Shown piece by piece: positions 11,761 to 22,469 of a stretch of 64,000 bases of DNA; positions within the stretch are counted from its first letter, which is position 1, and the number at the start of each line of letters is the position of its first letter. The DNA is from Plasmodium coatneyi. Lineage: Eukaryota; Apicomplexa; Aconoidasida; Haemosporida; Plasmodiidae. The notes below the pieces were generated by a model. That model did not search any database. It saw nothing but the letters and a program-made list of their open reading frames with translations, and had not been told where the DNA came from. The stretch spans positions 682,001 through 746,000 of the forward strand of contig NC_033569.1 of the NCBI RefSeq assembly GCF_001680005.1. Direction: 5' to 3'. The position numbers were made by a program, and so were the translations under genes.

Positions 11761-12471
11761 GCGTTGTGCCATTTATTGGGTGGCCCCTGCACAAACAGTT
11801 CATTCTTTTAAAAAAAGAAGAAAAAAAGTTACCTTCGGAAAGGTCTGTTCCGGCACATTGTTCGGTTTGAACGTTTCCGACGAAATGCCCGAATGCATAA
11901 ACGGTTTGGTCACATCAGGGGCAAGTTGAACAAGGTTTTCGTCAATCCTTAGGTCAGGGTTTAAATTCATTTTATAATCAGCCAGCAAATTGGTCAGAGG
12001 TAATCTCCAAGAATATCTACATTCCCCCATGTGCCACAGTTGCGACCGTGTAGGTGTAATTTTTACATCGCTACGAACACCATAAATGACATTTTTTTTT
12101 GTTATATACGGATTTCTGCCTATATTTTTACATGACTGAATCATTTTCACACTATCAGGTACTTCATGCTCTAACGTTATGATTGCCTTTTTATATCTGG
12201 GTCCATTTCGATAATAATTGAAACGATAGTCTGTTAAATTTCTTCTCCTCTCTGGCACCTTAATTAATGTGTTGACTTTTATAACCTTGGCATTATATAT
12301 TTTTCGCAAGTATTCTCTAATTTCAAATTTGGTTAAATTTATTGGCACCCTCAGTGCCAGTCTGTTCTTTTCTAGGAAGCTCCCTGACTTGTGTATGCTA
12401 AAGTTTTGCCACGGGAAGAACACATTTCTTGGGGTCTTTGGGGGGGTATACCTCACGAAGGTTAGAAACAT
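11384..12471 (-). CDS. Mitochondrial ribosomal protein L23 (uL23m), two exons
   Basis: Exon 1 is 12471-11833 (213 codons) and exon 2 is 11557-11384 (58 codons with stop), giving about 270 aa. Exon 1 shows the L23 signature: after a short N-terminal segment comes LTKFEIREYLRKIYNAKV, then IKVNTLIKVPERRRN, matching the RNA-binding fold that contacts 23S-like rRNA near the peptide exit tunnel. The N-terminal extension and C-terminal tail fit a mitochondrial rather than cytosolic L23. The exon 1 donor is CCGAAG|GTAACT and the best acceptor is ACACGTAG|ATCGAT. Both are phase 0, and the join yields a basic tail (PWRRQVKKIYES...KAPS). The 275-bp intron holds a T30 run (11729-11758). The gene is divergent from the SAM+HD gene across 2.3 kb. 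Family call is firm; the exon 2 join is inferred from frame and splice consensus. Confidence 0.88.
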
Positions 12472-14782
12472 TATCAGCAGGGGTGTAGGCGTTGCGCTTG
12501 TTCTTCTAGTCTGGCGAATGCGCCGTCATATTATGCGTGTATGTGCATAGGTACGTACGTTAGTATGTGACCTTTTGCGCATGATGCATGTGAGCTTCTT
12601 CAGCGGGTGAGGATAATCATAAACGGGGGGAGTTTCCTCTTTCCCCCTCCAATCGGAAAAGTAATAACTCCTACGTTTGCTCTCTTATCCTTTCATGTAT
12701 GTGTAATAAGCTTCTTCTTATTCATCAACATGAGAGATGTTTGTGTTCTATGTGCTGACGCCACGTGGTGCTATCGGCGCAGCGCCATTTATGTATTGTG
12801 TGTCGAAAATGTAAAAAAAATTAAAACATTTTTTTATATAAGTATATATCGCTATTCCGCACCGTTTAGAGAATCCCTTGTTGGTGTCACCTTAGCTTTC
12901 ACAGCCCAATTTGCAATCCCCGTGAGGCGCAGAAAAAAAAAAAAAAATGGTAAATTGTAAAGTGAGAACCGCGGAGCGGAAATTTGAAGCGGTTGAAGAT
13001 GTGGATGTGAGTGAATCGCCTTTGCACCACTTAAAATGTTTTACCAAAAAGTTGACATTCATTCGGAGGAGAAGTACGCTCAAGCATGAGTGTATTTACG
13101 TGCAAATGTGTATGGCCCACCAGGCCGAAGGGAACATAGTAACAGGTAAACGTCCAGGTGAACATAACTACGCGAGGATGATAATCGGTCTTACGTAGTA
13201 AGCGGTGAATACTTTGTACGGACCCTTCCGTGTGTTTTGCGCTTGCCCCAAACTGGTACAATGACGACTTGCCACACGTTAAGACCGAAAAATGAACTGA
13301 CGTTGTGCTGTTCGAAATTTTGTTTCCACATGGCCTATGAGGGATCATCATTTTGCTTGAACATATTGCTGTTATGTGTTAACAGCATAACTGCATTTTA
13401 AGGGTTTTTTTTTTCTTTTTTTCCGAATTGACCTGCGCAGTTATGTAGATGATATGTTTTGCCTTTCCCGTTCTTCTACAGTTTTCTCCAAGTAGAAGTG
13501 TGAAGCAACAAATGGGCGCTTCCAAAGTGGTGTATTACGGGATGGTGAACTGTCTTTAAGTGGAGCGGTCACCCCAGCCTAGTAGAGGCCATTTTAGGGG
13601 GGTATCCTTTCAATCATTAGCACTGGAATGAAAAAGAAGCACATGTGTACACATATGCTTACTTTCCCCTATGTATCCACATTTATGTGTGTGTGGGTGC
13701 ACCCTGCCTCTCACTGTAACAATAGCTTGACATTGCCGCAACAGTTAACATGGATATTCCCCCGAGTGAATACGTCATGACGTGTACATATCCACCTACA
13801 CGAAATGATAAGCACTGTGCAACCGCCAACTCCGTATGCACACGGAAACGGGTGCAAAAGGCACAAAATTTTACCGCATACTTTAATGGCCAAAAATAAG
13901 GAAAAACTTTTGCAAATTCGGGCAGCACCAAAAGTATCCTTTTCTGTTCCTTTTCCACAATTTGATCAATTCGGACTTGTGCACACAAGTGGAGCTATTT
14001 TTTGCGGAATTGTGTAGAAGGTGAAATGTACATTTGGCGCTGAATGGGGGAAAAAAAAAAAAAAAAAAAAAAATCGATGCGAAGCGAACAGGAACGAAAA
14101 GATGCAAAACGAAACGATGCTAAGCGACGAAATGCGACGCGAAAGATAGCGAAGCAAAAAACCTTTTTATTCGCACTTATACACAATGTGACCACTTGCA
14201 GTGCAACGCTATTTTTTTTTTTTTTTTTGCAAATTCGGTCGTTCTTTTTCTGCTCTGTAACAAGTTCGCTTTAAACGAACAGAAACAGAAATACAACTTT
14301 TCTTCTCCAACAGAAATAACATCCAAATTTTTCTTTAACGATAATTTGCCATAAAGGCAAGGTGAATTTCCATTCCGTCCACCTCCCCTACTTTCTGTAA
14401 CTCCAATTTTTATAATTTTATAAGCGTTTAAACGTGGAAAAAGTTGCCCTCATTATTTTACACCCTTCTTTTTTTTATCACCACATGGAACAACTTTACT
14501 GCTTTTTGCAGTAGATACAAAACCGTGTGCCCCAGTGTAGCCTGTTTGATTCGTCCCCACTGGCAGCTCCAAACACTGGCACTGTTCAAACGTTTACCAG
14601 AAATTGCCCATCCTCCTCGGGATTGAATTCTTTCGTCATAAATTTTGTCCCCCGTAAGCTGAACATCCCCTCAACGATGTTGCAGGAAGGAATCATTTTC
14701 AGGGGGAAAGGCAAACCGTAGTTTCTTTAAATCCAGCTGTGTGAGAAGTAAACAGGTAGTATTTTAAAAAAAGAAAAAAATC
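12472..14782. other. Divergent intergenic region between L23 and the SAM+HD gene
   Basis: This 2.3-kb spacer lies between two gene starts on opposite strands, so it should carry both promoters. It holds homopolymers (A23 at 14051-14073, T18 at 14211-14228) and a pyrimidine-rich leader before 14783. A short ORF at 12947-13198 looks unremarkable and is not called. Confidence 0.6.
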
Positions 14783-17131
14783 ATGAACATGCAATGTAAT
14801 AATATCAGTCCAGCATGCGAAATTTCGAGTGTAAAGGACTTTTTGCGAAACATATGCCTAGACAAAGAAGATAAAATTGTACAAAACCTGGAACTGAGAA
14901 ATGTAAGAACCGTGTATGATTTTTTACGCCATGTTTCGTACCTTACGGTCACGAGTTGCACTGGTATGAGCAATGAAGAAAATGTGGACATAAGTAGCCA
15001 ATCGGATGTGAAATTTGCAAACGCGCATGAAAATATTTTCCAGAATGGGGTCAGCGTAAATGGCAAATTGGCTCAGCATAATGGGGATGCGGGCAACCTG
15101 GGAGAGGCGGAGCTGTGTAATGGTCACGCCAATGTGAGTACGGAAAAAGGCGACAGATGTAATGGGGTGCAGAGGAATGGTCAGCAAGGGGGGGAGGCGA
15201 TGTTCCCCAACGGAGTGAACTGCAACGGAGTAGAAAGCAACGGAATGGGCAACCCCACTATGAACAACGAAGCGACCTATGCGTGCAAAGAAATCGCGGC
15301 CATGCAGGACTACTACGAGCAGGCAAAAGAGAAGCGAAGCGACGCAGAGAAAAAGGGGGAGTACATCTACTTTGACATGTACATAAAGTCAGAAGTGATT
15401 AAAACCTTCCCAACAACAGACAGGGATAAGGAAAGGTTAATAAATTATATCTACAAAGTGATGGACGTAAATGACCTGCTGATGATGTGTATTCATTTCG
15501 GTCTCCCCCATTTGTGGCCAAAATTTGAACAGAGCAAAATTCGAAATGTAGATTTGTTCAAGCGCATAATTATAGAGGGGAGGAAGTTCGAAAGGGTAAA
15601 GAACGAAATGGGAATCTCCTTCTCTGAATTTGTACAAATTCTCAACTTTGCCTTAAGTGTAAAAAAGAAGAGAATTTTCTGTAACAATATTTTTAGCCAA
15701 TTCGATCCATGTGATTGTAAAAGTAAAAAAAAACACACCAAAACGATATGCGACAAAATACATCAGTTTATCGAGTTTGATAATTGGACATTTAAGAACA
15801 TCATTGATAATCCTTTTTTCCAAAGATTACGAAATTTATCTCAGTTAGGTGTTTGCCAATTTGTGTACCCTGGAGCTACACACACCAGATTTGAGCATAG
15901 CTTAGGAGTTGGCTATTTGTCTGCAAAATATTTCGCCCACTTGTGCAATCGCTATAATTTATCTCCATACTGTGGGGAATTAAATAAAATGCTTCGATGT
16001 GTACAGATAGCTGGTCTGTGTCACGACTTGGGACATGGTCCATTCAGTCATACCTTTGAAAGCTTCTTTATGAATTATAAAAAAGAAGACACAGATCATA
16101 AATGGAACCATGCATCTATGTCTCTCAAAATTGTCGAACACATTATAGAAAATTTGATAGACCAGGATGATGTGCTAGATTCCACGGATATCAAAATTAT
16201 AAAAAAGTTAATAATGGGTAGGGAACATCACAAATCGCTTTGTGGGGTAGATCCAGTAGATTCTTTGATAGAAGCTTCCTACGACATTATATGTAATAAT
16301 AGGAATGGATTGGATGCAGACAAATTTGATTATCTGCAAAGAGATGCAACTATTGCCCCCCCAAATGGGACACTTCCATCCCTAAATTGTAACCGAATCA
16401 TTAGCCAAAGTTCCGTTATTAATGGCCATATAGCATACAACGTTAAAGAAATTCATCCCGTTTGGACTGTTTATATGAACAGATTTTCTCTATTCAAGCA
16501 GGTGTATACTCATAGGAAGGTCCGAGTTATGGAGCTGATGCTGTGTGATGGCTTTCGACTTGCAGATGATATTTTCAAGTGGTCAGAATCTTTACAGGAC
16601 TTGGATGCTTTTCTTGATCTAACTGATTCGTCCATAATTTACGATATCAAAAACAGAGCGAAAAAACACCAGTACGACGAAAAGGTGCAGAAATCGCTAA
16701 ACCTAATTAACTCCGTTATACATGATAGGAACTCCAACCATGCCTACAAATACATTTCAGAAATTAATCTTTCAGAACCGCAGCTCATTAAGTACTTGAA
16801 GGATGTAGCAAATGAGGACAGGATAGCTAGATATGCACATGGACTTAGTCCGGATGATATTATCATAGACTGGAACTATTTGAACTACGGAATGGGTGCA
16901 AATGACCCGTTAGATTCGGTTTATTTCTACAGCTCGGATAATGAGGATGAGGCTTTCATAGCGCACAAGGAATATAGGGGCACGCACCCGAGGTACTTCG
17001 AAGAGTGCAACGTCAGGTTATACTGTAAAAATAAAATGGTGGCTCATTTGGCGAAGGACGCGCATAACAAGTTCATGTCGGATGTCTTCTCGGAATCCTC
17101 CCCTTTTTACAAGAAGAAAATAGTCAAATGA
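14783..17131 (+). CDS. SAMHD1-like SAM + HD-domain phosphohydrolase
   Basis: This is a 782-aa single-exon protein starting at the ATG after a run of A. The N-terminal ~150 residues are Asn/Gly-rich with repeated NG dipeptides. About residues 225-295 look like a SAM domain (HFGLPHLWPKFEQ ... MGISFSEFVQIL). The HD core follows with the SAMHD1-type metal ligands: H367 in THTRFEHSLGVGYL, H414-D415 in CHDLGHGPFSH, and D513 in GLDADKFDYLQRD. YTHRKVRVMELM (about 574-585) matches the next conserved block. SAMHD1 hydrolyses dNTPs to deoxynucleosides and triphosphate, so control of dNTP pools is the likely role. Activity, oligomerisation and GTP/dATP control are inferred, not shown. HD residues appear complete. 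Confidence 0.88.
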   Translation: MNMQCNNISPACEISSVKDFLRNICLDKEDKIVQNLELRNVRTVYDFLRHVSYLTVTSCTGMSNEENVDISSQSDVKFANAHENIFQNGVSVNGKLAQHNGDAGNLGEAELCNGHANVSTEKGDRCNGVQRNGQQGGEAMFPNGVNCNGVESNGMGNPTMNNEATYACKEIAAMQDYYEQAKEKRSDAEKKGEYIYFDMYIKSEVIKTFPTTDRDKERLINYIYKVMDVNDLLMMCIHFGLPHLWPKFEQSKIRNVDLFKRIIIEGRKFERVKNEMGISFSEFVQILNFALSVKKKRIFCNNIFSQFDPCDCKSKKKHTKTICDKIHQFIEFDNWTFKNIIDNPFFQRLRNLSQLGVCQFVYPGATHTRFEHSLGVGYLSAKYFAHLCNRYNLSPYCGELNKMLRCVQIAGLCHDLGHGPFSHTFESFFMNYKKEDTDHKWNHASMSLKIVEHIIENLIDQDDVLDSTDIKIIKKLIMGREHHKSLCGVDPVDSLIEASYDIICNNRNGLDADKFDYLQRDATIAPPNGTLPSLNCNRIISQSSVINGHIAYNVKEIHPVWTVYMNRFSLFKQVYTHRKVRVMELMLCDGFRLADDIFKWSESLQDLDAFLDLTDSSIIYDIKNRAKKHQYDEKVQKSLNLINSVIHDRNSNHAYKYISEINLSEPQLIKYLKDVANEDRIARYAHGLSPDDIIIDWNYLNYGMGANDPLDSVYFYSSDNEDEAFIAHKEYRGTHPRYFEECNVRLYCKNKMVAHLAKDAHNKFMSDVFSESSPFYKKKIVK

Positions 17132-20100
17132 GGGGGAGGGATGCGTAGAGCAGTGAAACCAGGTCATGTAGCATGAGCCAGAGAGGAATAAAAAAAGCCC
17201 ATGTTCAGCTTAAAGAAGTTGTGAAAATTCAGATATGCCCATAAATACATCAAATTAAAGCCTGCACAACGTGGCAACTTTGTACGTATCCGTTTGGTTT
17301 ACACTACGTACCGCTCTTTTTTAACACATCAGGGTGCACATGGGTGTGCCACCTTGACCATTTTATCTACCCCTCCACCGTCCTACTCTTATATAATAAT
17401 TAATTACGTTTTCCCCTTTTGTGATAAAAAGGGACAGACAAGAAGCCAAGCGCGTTATGGTCCCGCCAGCTTGAGCTACGACGTTTGTGTAGTATACCAC
17501 AGTGTGACGTTGTCGCCACGGGCTCATTTTATCGTGATTATTTTTCATGCTTTTCGCATGCGTTGGTTCGGCGCGCCGTTCGTATAACATATCTGTTTAA
17601 ATATATGCATACACATATACGTACATGTATATGTATATATGTACGAGTGCCCGTGTGTTGTGTGCAATACTGCATACAAGTGCGGAAAACACTTAGTGCT
17701 TACCGAATGGGGGAGAAATTCGCTTTCGCGTTTTTTTTAGTCCCCTGCCCAAATCAGAAAAGAGAACATGCCTTTTTTTGCGCATTGCGCATTCGTGTAC
17801 GCATACATGCTTGTATGTATATATTCGTGCTAATTCGCTTGTTTGATTATTTTTTTTGTAAACTGTTTGATGCATTCTGCACAATGTAGAAACTCACCAT
17901 AGTGTTTCATTATCTAATTTTTTTTTTTCCTTTTCATTCACATTAAGAAATATTTCTCCCGTCTGCATTTCAGGGGAGCAGAGTATGCGTTATCGATGGA
18001 AGCGTTTGCCTCATTGATGAGGAGCGTTCTCGCGAATTTTCGCCTTTTTTCTTTTTTCCGTTCTCCGCTTTTTTTTTCCCCCCTTTTTAATTCATGTAGC
18101 TATTATGATTTCCCCTCGCGGTGGAAAATTAGTGTAAAAAAATGTAACACAAAGCGGCCCACACCATTTCCACCTCACCATTTGACAATTGAAGTAGAGG
18201 AAGGGATTAAAACAACACGCGTTAGTTTCATTTCCGCTTAAGATGTTGCCCACGCGCATGCTAACATTTTTCCCTTTGGGGCTTTTTGTGATTTGCCGTT
18301 CCATGCTCATAGTGTAGTGTGTACTCTTGGAATTGAAACTTTGGAAGAACACGCGCAAATGGAGAAAACGAGCTGCGCCTTTTAAATTAATATTTGGAAC
18401 ATACGAAATGTGACATTAAATTTTATGTGCGGGTCATGTAGTGACGCAAACGCTCGCGCAGAAACATTGTGAACTTAACCCTTTTGTGTACAATTTCGTA
18501 CGCGCTGTTTTTTCTGTGAAAAAAAAAATAAAAAGGGTTTAAGGAGATTCCCCCCACCCTCTGTTCTGTTAAGGTTAATTCTCTTGAGAGCTGCTCATGT
18601 GTATGCAACAAAAGCGGATAAAGTTACACAAAAGAAGAAAAAAAAAAATTATGAACATGCAATATAAAAAAAAAAAAAAAAAGAAAAATAACTAAAATGT
18701 GATGAAAAAAAAAAAAAAAAAAAAAAGTTCAGTCAGCTATATTATGTGTGTGCGGGCACATGATAGGGTTATATTTGCGCTTTAAATTTTTGAACCACAG
18801 GAATTTAACCATAGATCAAATCTTTCCTTGCTCTGTTGTAGAATTTTCAACAGTCAAGAAAAGTGAAAAAAAGTACATATATGCATATATATATATTTAA
18901 AATCGCTGATTATTCCTTCCTTTTCTGTTTTTTCTGATTTTTTTTTTTTTTTCTTTGCTTTCTTTTGAACTTATTTGTGTACAAGGAAGAGTACCCAATC
19001 AACAGTTTCTTATCTCATTTTTGGAAAAAGTTAACAACTGTATTTTGGTCTCTTTCTTCATTCGAACAAAAAAAACATTTTTTTTTTTTTTTTTTGTTCA
19101 AATTAGAACCTTATAAAACTTATAACTTAAGAAAAAAAAAAGAAAGAAACAGTTATATATTGATTCCACATTCAAAACGTTCAATGGTACACCGATAATT
19201 TTTAAATTTCCAACGTCAGAACTCGGCAATTGTGTTGGTAACTATAAATTGCCGTTAACTTCGTTCTGTAAGGAGGCAAAGTAAAGCCAGATAAGCCACG
19301 AAAAGAAAAAAAACAAAAAAAAAAAAAAACGAAAAAACCGAAAAAAAACAAGAAAAGCAAAAAAGGCAACAAGAAGAACAAAAAGAACAAAGTAAAAAAT
19401 TTTCTAGCTGAATTTTTTTTTTTTTCTGACTTGTTCATGTGATATACACGCAGTTGTTTATTTCTAAAATGAAAATTAAGCAAGAAAGATAGGCTTTTTT
19501 TTTTTTTTTTTTTTTTTTTCCAGTTATGAACAACAGCTTTAAAAAACCACTACACATATAACGCATTAACCATTTTGTACTTGCCTCTTTTTTTTTTGTG
19601 TTGTTTAAGGTACATATTTTGATATACGCGTTTGTGCCCATATATATATAGCTTGCTTTTCTTTTTAATGTCACTATTTTGAAGCTATACACAAATCGAG
19701 TTCATTAAAAAATACAATTTTCGCCTTCTTTTTGACCTTACACATTTTACGCCTTCGATTCGCTCGCCCATTTGTTCACCGCTTTTATCTTCCGTTATTT
19801 CCTCCAATTTGTTCTTCCCTTTGTTCTTCCCCTTTTCTTTTCTTTTTTTTTTTTGTCACTTGCAAAGGTTTGAATTTTCACACTTAAGAAAAATGCTTCA
19901 AACCAACCGTGTGCGTGAAATTTCCCCTTTTTTAATTTTTAACCAACAATTCAGATTGCGCTCTTGCATGTAAAATTTTGCCCTATAAAGTGTATAACCT
20001 TATGAAGTTTCTACGTTCACCATGCAAGTATAACCCTCCAGTGTGACTTGTCAATAAAACTTCGTGTAAACACTTTTCAACGCGTTTGCCTCGATATATA

Positions 20101-20951
20101 CGCACACCTGTATGAGCCCACATATATATATGCCCTTACATACCCTTATAAGCCTATTTATGCAACGTACACACCGACACGTACCATAATTGTGCGCCCT
20201 TGCAAAAGAACGCGCACGCCATTTTGGAGAAAACATACTCTCAAAGCCACTTCAAACAGTTTGGAGCAAGTAACAAAGTAAAAATAAATAAAACGAAGAA
20301 TCATGAATATCGTCAGTGTGTGTTAAATTCCTGTGTGTGAACCATATCAAGATGTCAGAATTACATAACTGAATTAGTTTGAGAGATGTAGACTTGTGCG
20401 TCGTGTTGCAGTGCATTATAGCGCTTTCGCGTTAGCGCTCTCTCCATGTTGATGTACTAGCCCCCCCTTTTCTCTTTCCATGCCGATCGTCGCGTTATCC
20501 TTCCCATGCTTATCAGTTCTCCTTTGCATCTTGTTCTCTACTACACCGCGTCGATTAACGCATAGATGGAAAACGTACCTACTTGTTGTTTTGTTACCTG
20601 ATTGTGCTTAAATATTTACTGCATCACGTTTGTGCATATCTATGCTTGAGTGTACATCACATGGCAATGTTCGTCCCCTCGTGCACCCATATATACACAT
20701 CACGATAGGACCACCGACTTCTATCTTCACGGTGTCCTATCTGACACCCCTTTTAAGATAGCCACACCCACCACCTGTTTTTTTTTTTTTTTTCACAATT
20801 TTGTTTCGTACCAATTCAGGTTCATCACGCATTATCATTATATGGCAAACCACGGTGCGTATAAAAATAAAAAAAAAAATTGCCAAAATATATATCCGTG
20901 CTGAAGATAGCCCCAAACCACAGTAAAAAAGTGTCCAGTATATCACACAAC
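17132..20951. other. Intergenic region between two plus-strand genes
   Basis: This 3.8-kb spacer is 3' of the SAM+HD gene and 5' of PK2. It contains many A/T runs (A17 at 18665-18681, A22 at 18705-18726, T25 at 19495-19519) and purine/pyrimidine-biased stretches such as 19301-19400. No ORF looks protein-like and I see no RNA gene. Confidence 0.6.
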
Positions 20952-22469
20952 ATGGAGAAGAGATACCATCAGCTATTTAAAGGAAAACGGATAGACTTCC
21001 CTCTGGCGACTGGTGCAGCCTCTCATGTGTCCCTAACGTATGATGAAAAGAAGAACCCATATTTGCTATGCTGGACGTATATGTATCAGGAGAACCCCGA
21101 ATTTACAGTCCCCCTGAAAGGGTGCAGAATAATCAACAACATAACGGAGATAGGACCATGTATTCATATAATCACGGCAAATGAGGAATATCAATTTCAG
21201 TGCCGAAGTAAGGAGGAGTTTAGTGAAATGAGTCAATTCTTTAACATGCTTGGTTTCCCGATCTTGGGGTTTAAAAATGTATATGTCTTGAATAAAAAAA
21301 TAGGAAAGGGAAGTTTTTCCACAGCATATATTGGTACCAACATCTTGTATGGAAATAGAGTAGTGGTGAAAGAAGTGGACAAATCGAAAGTGAAAGAATC
21401 AAATGTGTATACCGAAATTGAGGTTCTCCGAAAGGTCATGCATAAGTATATAATAAAGTTAATATCGGCATACGAGCAGGAAGGGTTCGTCTACCTAGTG
21501 TTGGAATATTTAAAAGGAGGGGAACTCTTTGAATACCTTAATAACAATGGTCCGTACACAGAACAGGTGGCCAGAAAAGCTATTAAACGAATTTTAATAG
21601 CCTTGGAGGCTTTACACTCGAACGGAGTAGTACATAGGGACTTAAAAATGGAAAACTTAATGCTGGAAAATGTGAATGATCCTAGTTCATTAAAAATTAT
21701 CGACTTTGGATTAGCCTCTTTTTTGAATAGTCCCTCTATGAATATGAGGTGTGGTTCCCCCGGATACGTCGCACCCGAAATATTGAAGTACGCCTCGTAT
21801 GGCACAAAAGTGGATATCTTCAGCTTAGGGGTTATTCTGTTCAACATACTGTGTGGGTACCCCCCCTTCAGAGGAAATAACGTGAAGGAAATTTTTAAAA
21901 AAAACATGAGGTGTCACATCAGCTTTAACACAAAGCATTGGTTAACCAAGTCTGAAAATGTGAAAGAAATTATTCTCTGGATGTGCAGTAAGAATCCAGA
22001 CGATAGATGTACAGCCATCCAAGCGTTAGGACACCCCTGGTTTCTCCCCAAAATTACGGACATGCATATGAATGCAAATATAAACGAACTGAAGAATAAA
22101 GAGAATCTGATCCAAAAATTGACAGAACAAGAAATGCGCAAGAAATGTAAACACTATAACATTGTTGAAAATGGGGACAAGAACAAAGCAGAGTCCGACG
22201 CTAGAAAAAACAGCAAAAATAATTTTAATGATTATAAAAACTATTTCGATACCATGCTCAAAATTGATGATAAATATTCTGAAAACTTGATAAAGGATAA
22301 GAGCAGCATTGATTCGATAACGCTAAATAGGAAGGACTACGATGCGTATATGACCAACTCGAATGAGTATGAAACGGTGGTTCTGCACGGAGGGTGCCCC
22401 GCCCCCAACCGCTCCTCCTCCCTGATGTCGTGCAACCATTTTAAGAAGAAGAGCAACGAGTTGATTTGA
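20952..22469 (+). CDS. PK2: Ser/Thr protein kinase with N-terminal PH-like domain (PK2-type, CaMK group)
   Basis: The protein is 505 aa from the first ATG (20952); the open frame extends upstream only through a TTG. Residues 1-105 resemble a PH domain (MEKRYHQLFKGKRIDF ... EEYQFQCRSKEEFSEMSQFF), expected to bind phosphoinositides. A full kinase domain covers roughly 112-370: glycine loop GKGSFSTAYIG (118-128), catalytic Lys140 in VVVKEV, HRDLKMEN (H228-N235) with Asp230, DFGLA (Asp251), GSPGYVAPE and GYPPF. The C-terminal tail is Asn/Lys-rich and has no EF hands, so this is not a CDPK. PH plus CaMK-type kinase of about 505 aa fits Plasmodium PK2, which I recall as beside ACS11 in P. falciparum and linked to secretion and invasion. 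All catalytic motifs are intact. Confidence 0.92.
   Translation: MEKRYHQLFKGKRIDFPLATGAASHVSLTYDEKKNPYLLCWTYMYQENPEFTVPLKGCRIINNITEIGPCIHIITANEEYQFQCRSKEEFSEMSQFFNMLGFPILGFKNVYVLNKKIGKGSFSTAYIGTNILYGNRVVVKEVDKSKVKESNVYTEIEVLRKVMHKYIIKLISAYEQEGFVYLVLEYLKGGELFEYLNNNGPYTEQVARKAIKRILIALEALHSNGVVHRDLKMENLMLENVNDPSSLKIIDFGLASFLNSPSMNMRCGSPGYVAPEILKYASYGTKVDIFSLGVILFNILCGYPPFRGNNVKEIFKKNMRCHISFNTKHWLTKSENVKEIILWMCSKNPDDRCTAIQALGHPWFLPKITDMHMNANINELKNKENLIQKLTEQEMRKKCKHYNIVENGDKNKAESDARKNSKNNFNDYKNYFDTMLKIDDKYSENLIKDKSSIDSITLNRKDYDAYMTNSNEYETVVLHGGCPAPNRSSSLMSCNHFKKKSNELI

Noticed and set aside
12947..13198. 83-codon plus-strand ORF between L23 and the SAM+HD gene
   Set aside because: It is short, follows a poly(A) run, has no recognisable motif and sits in a divergent promoter region.
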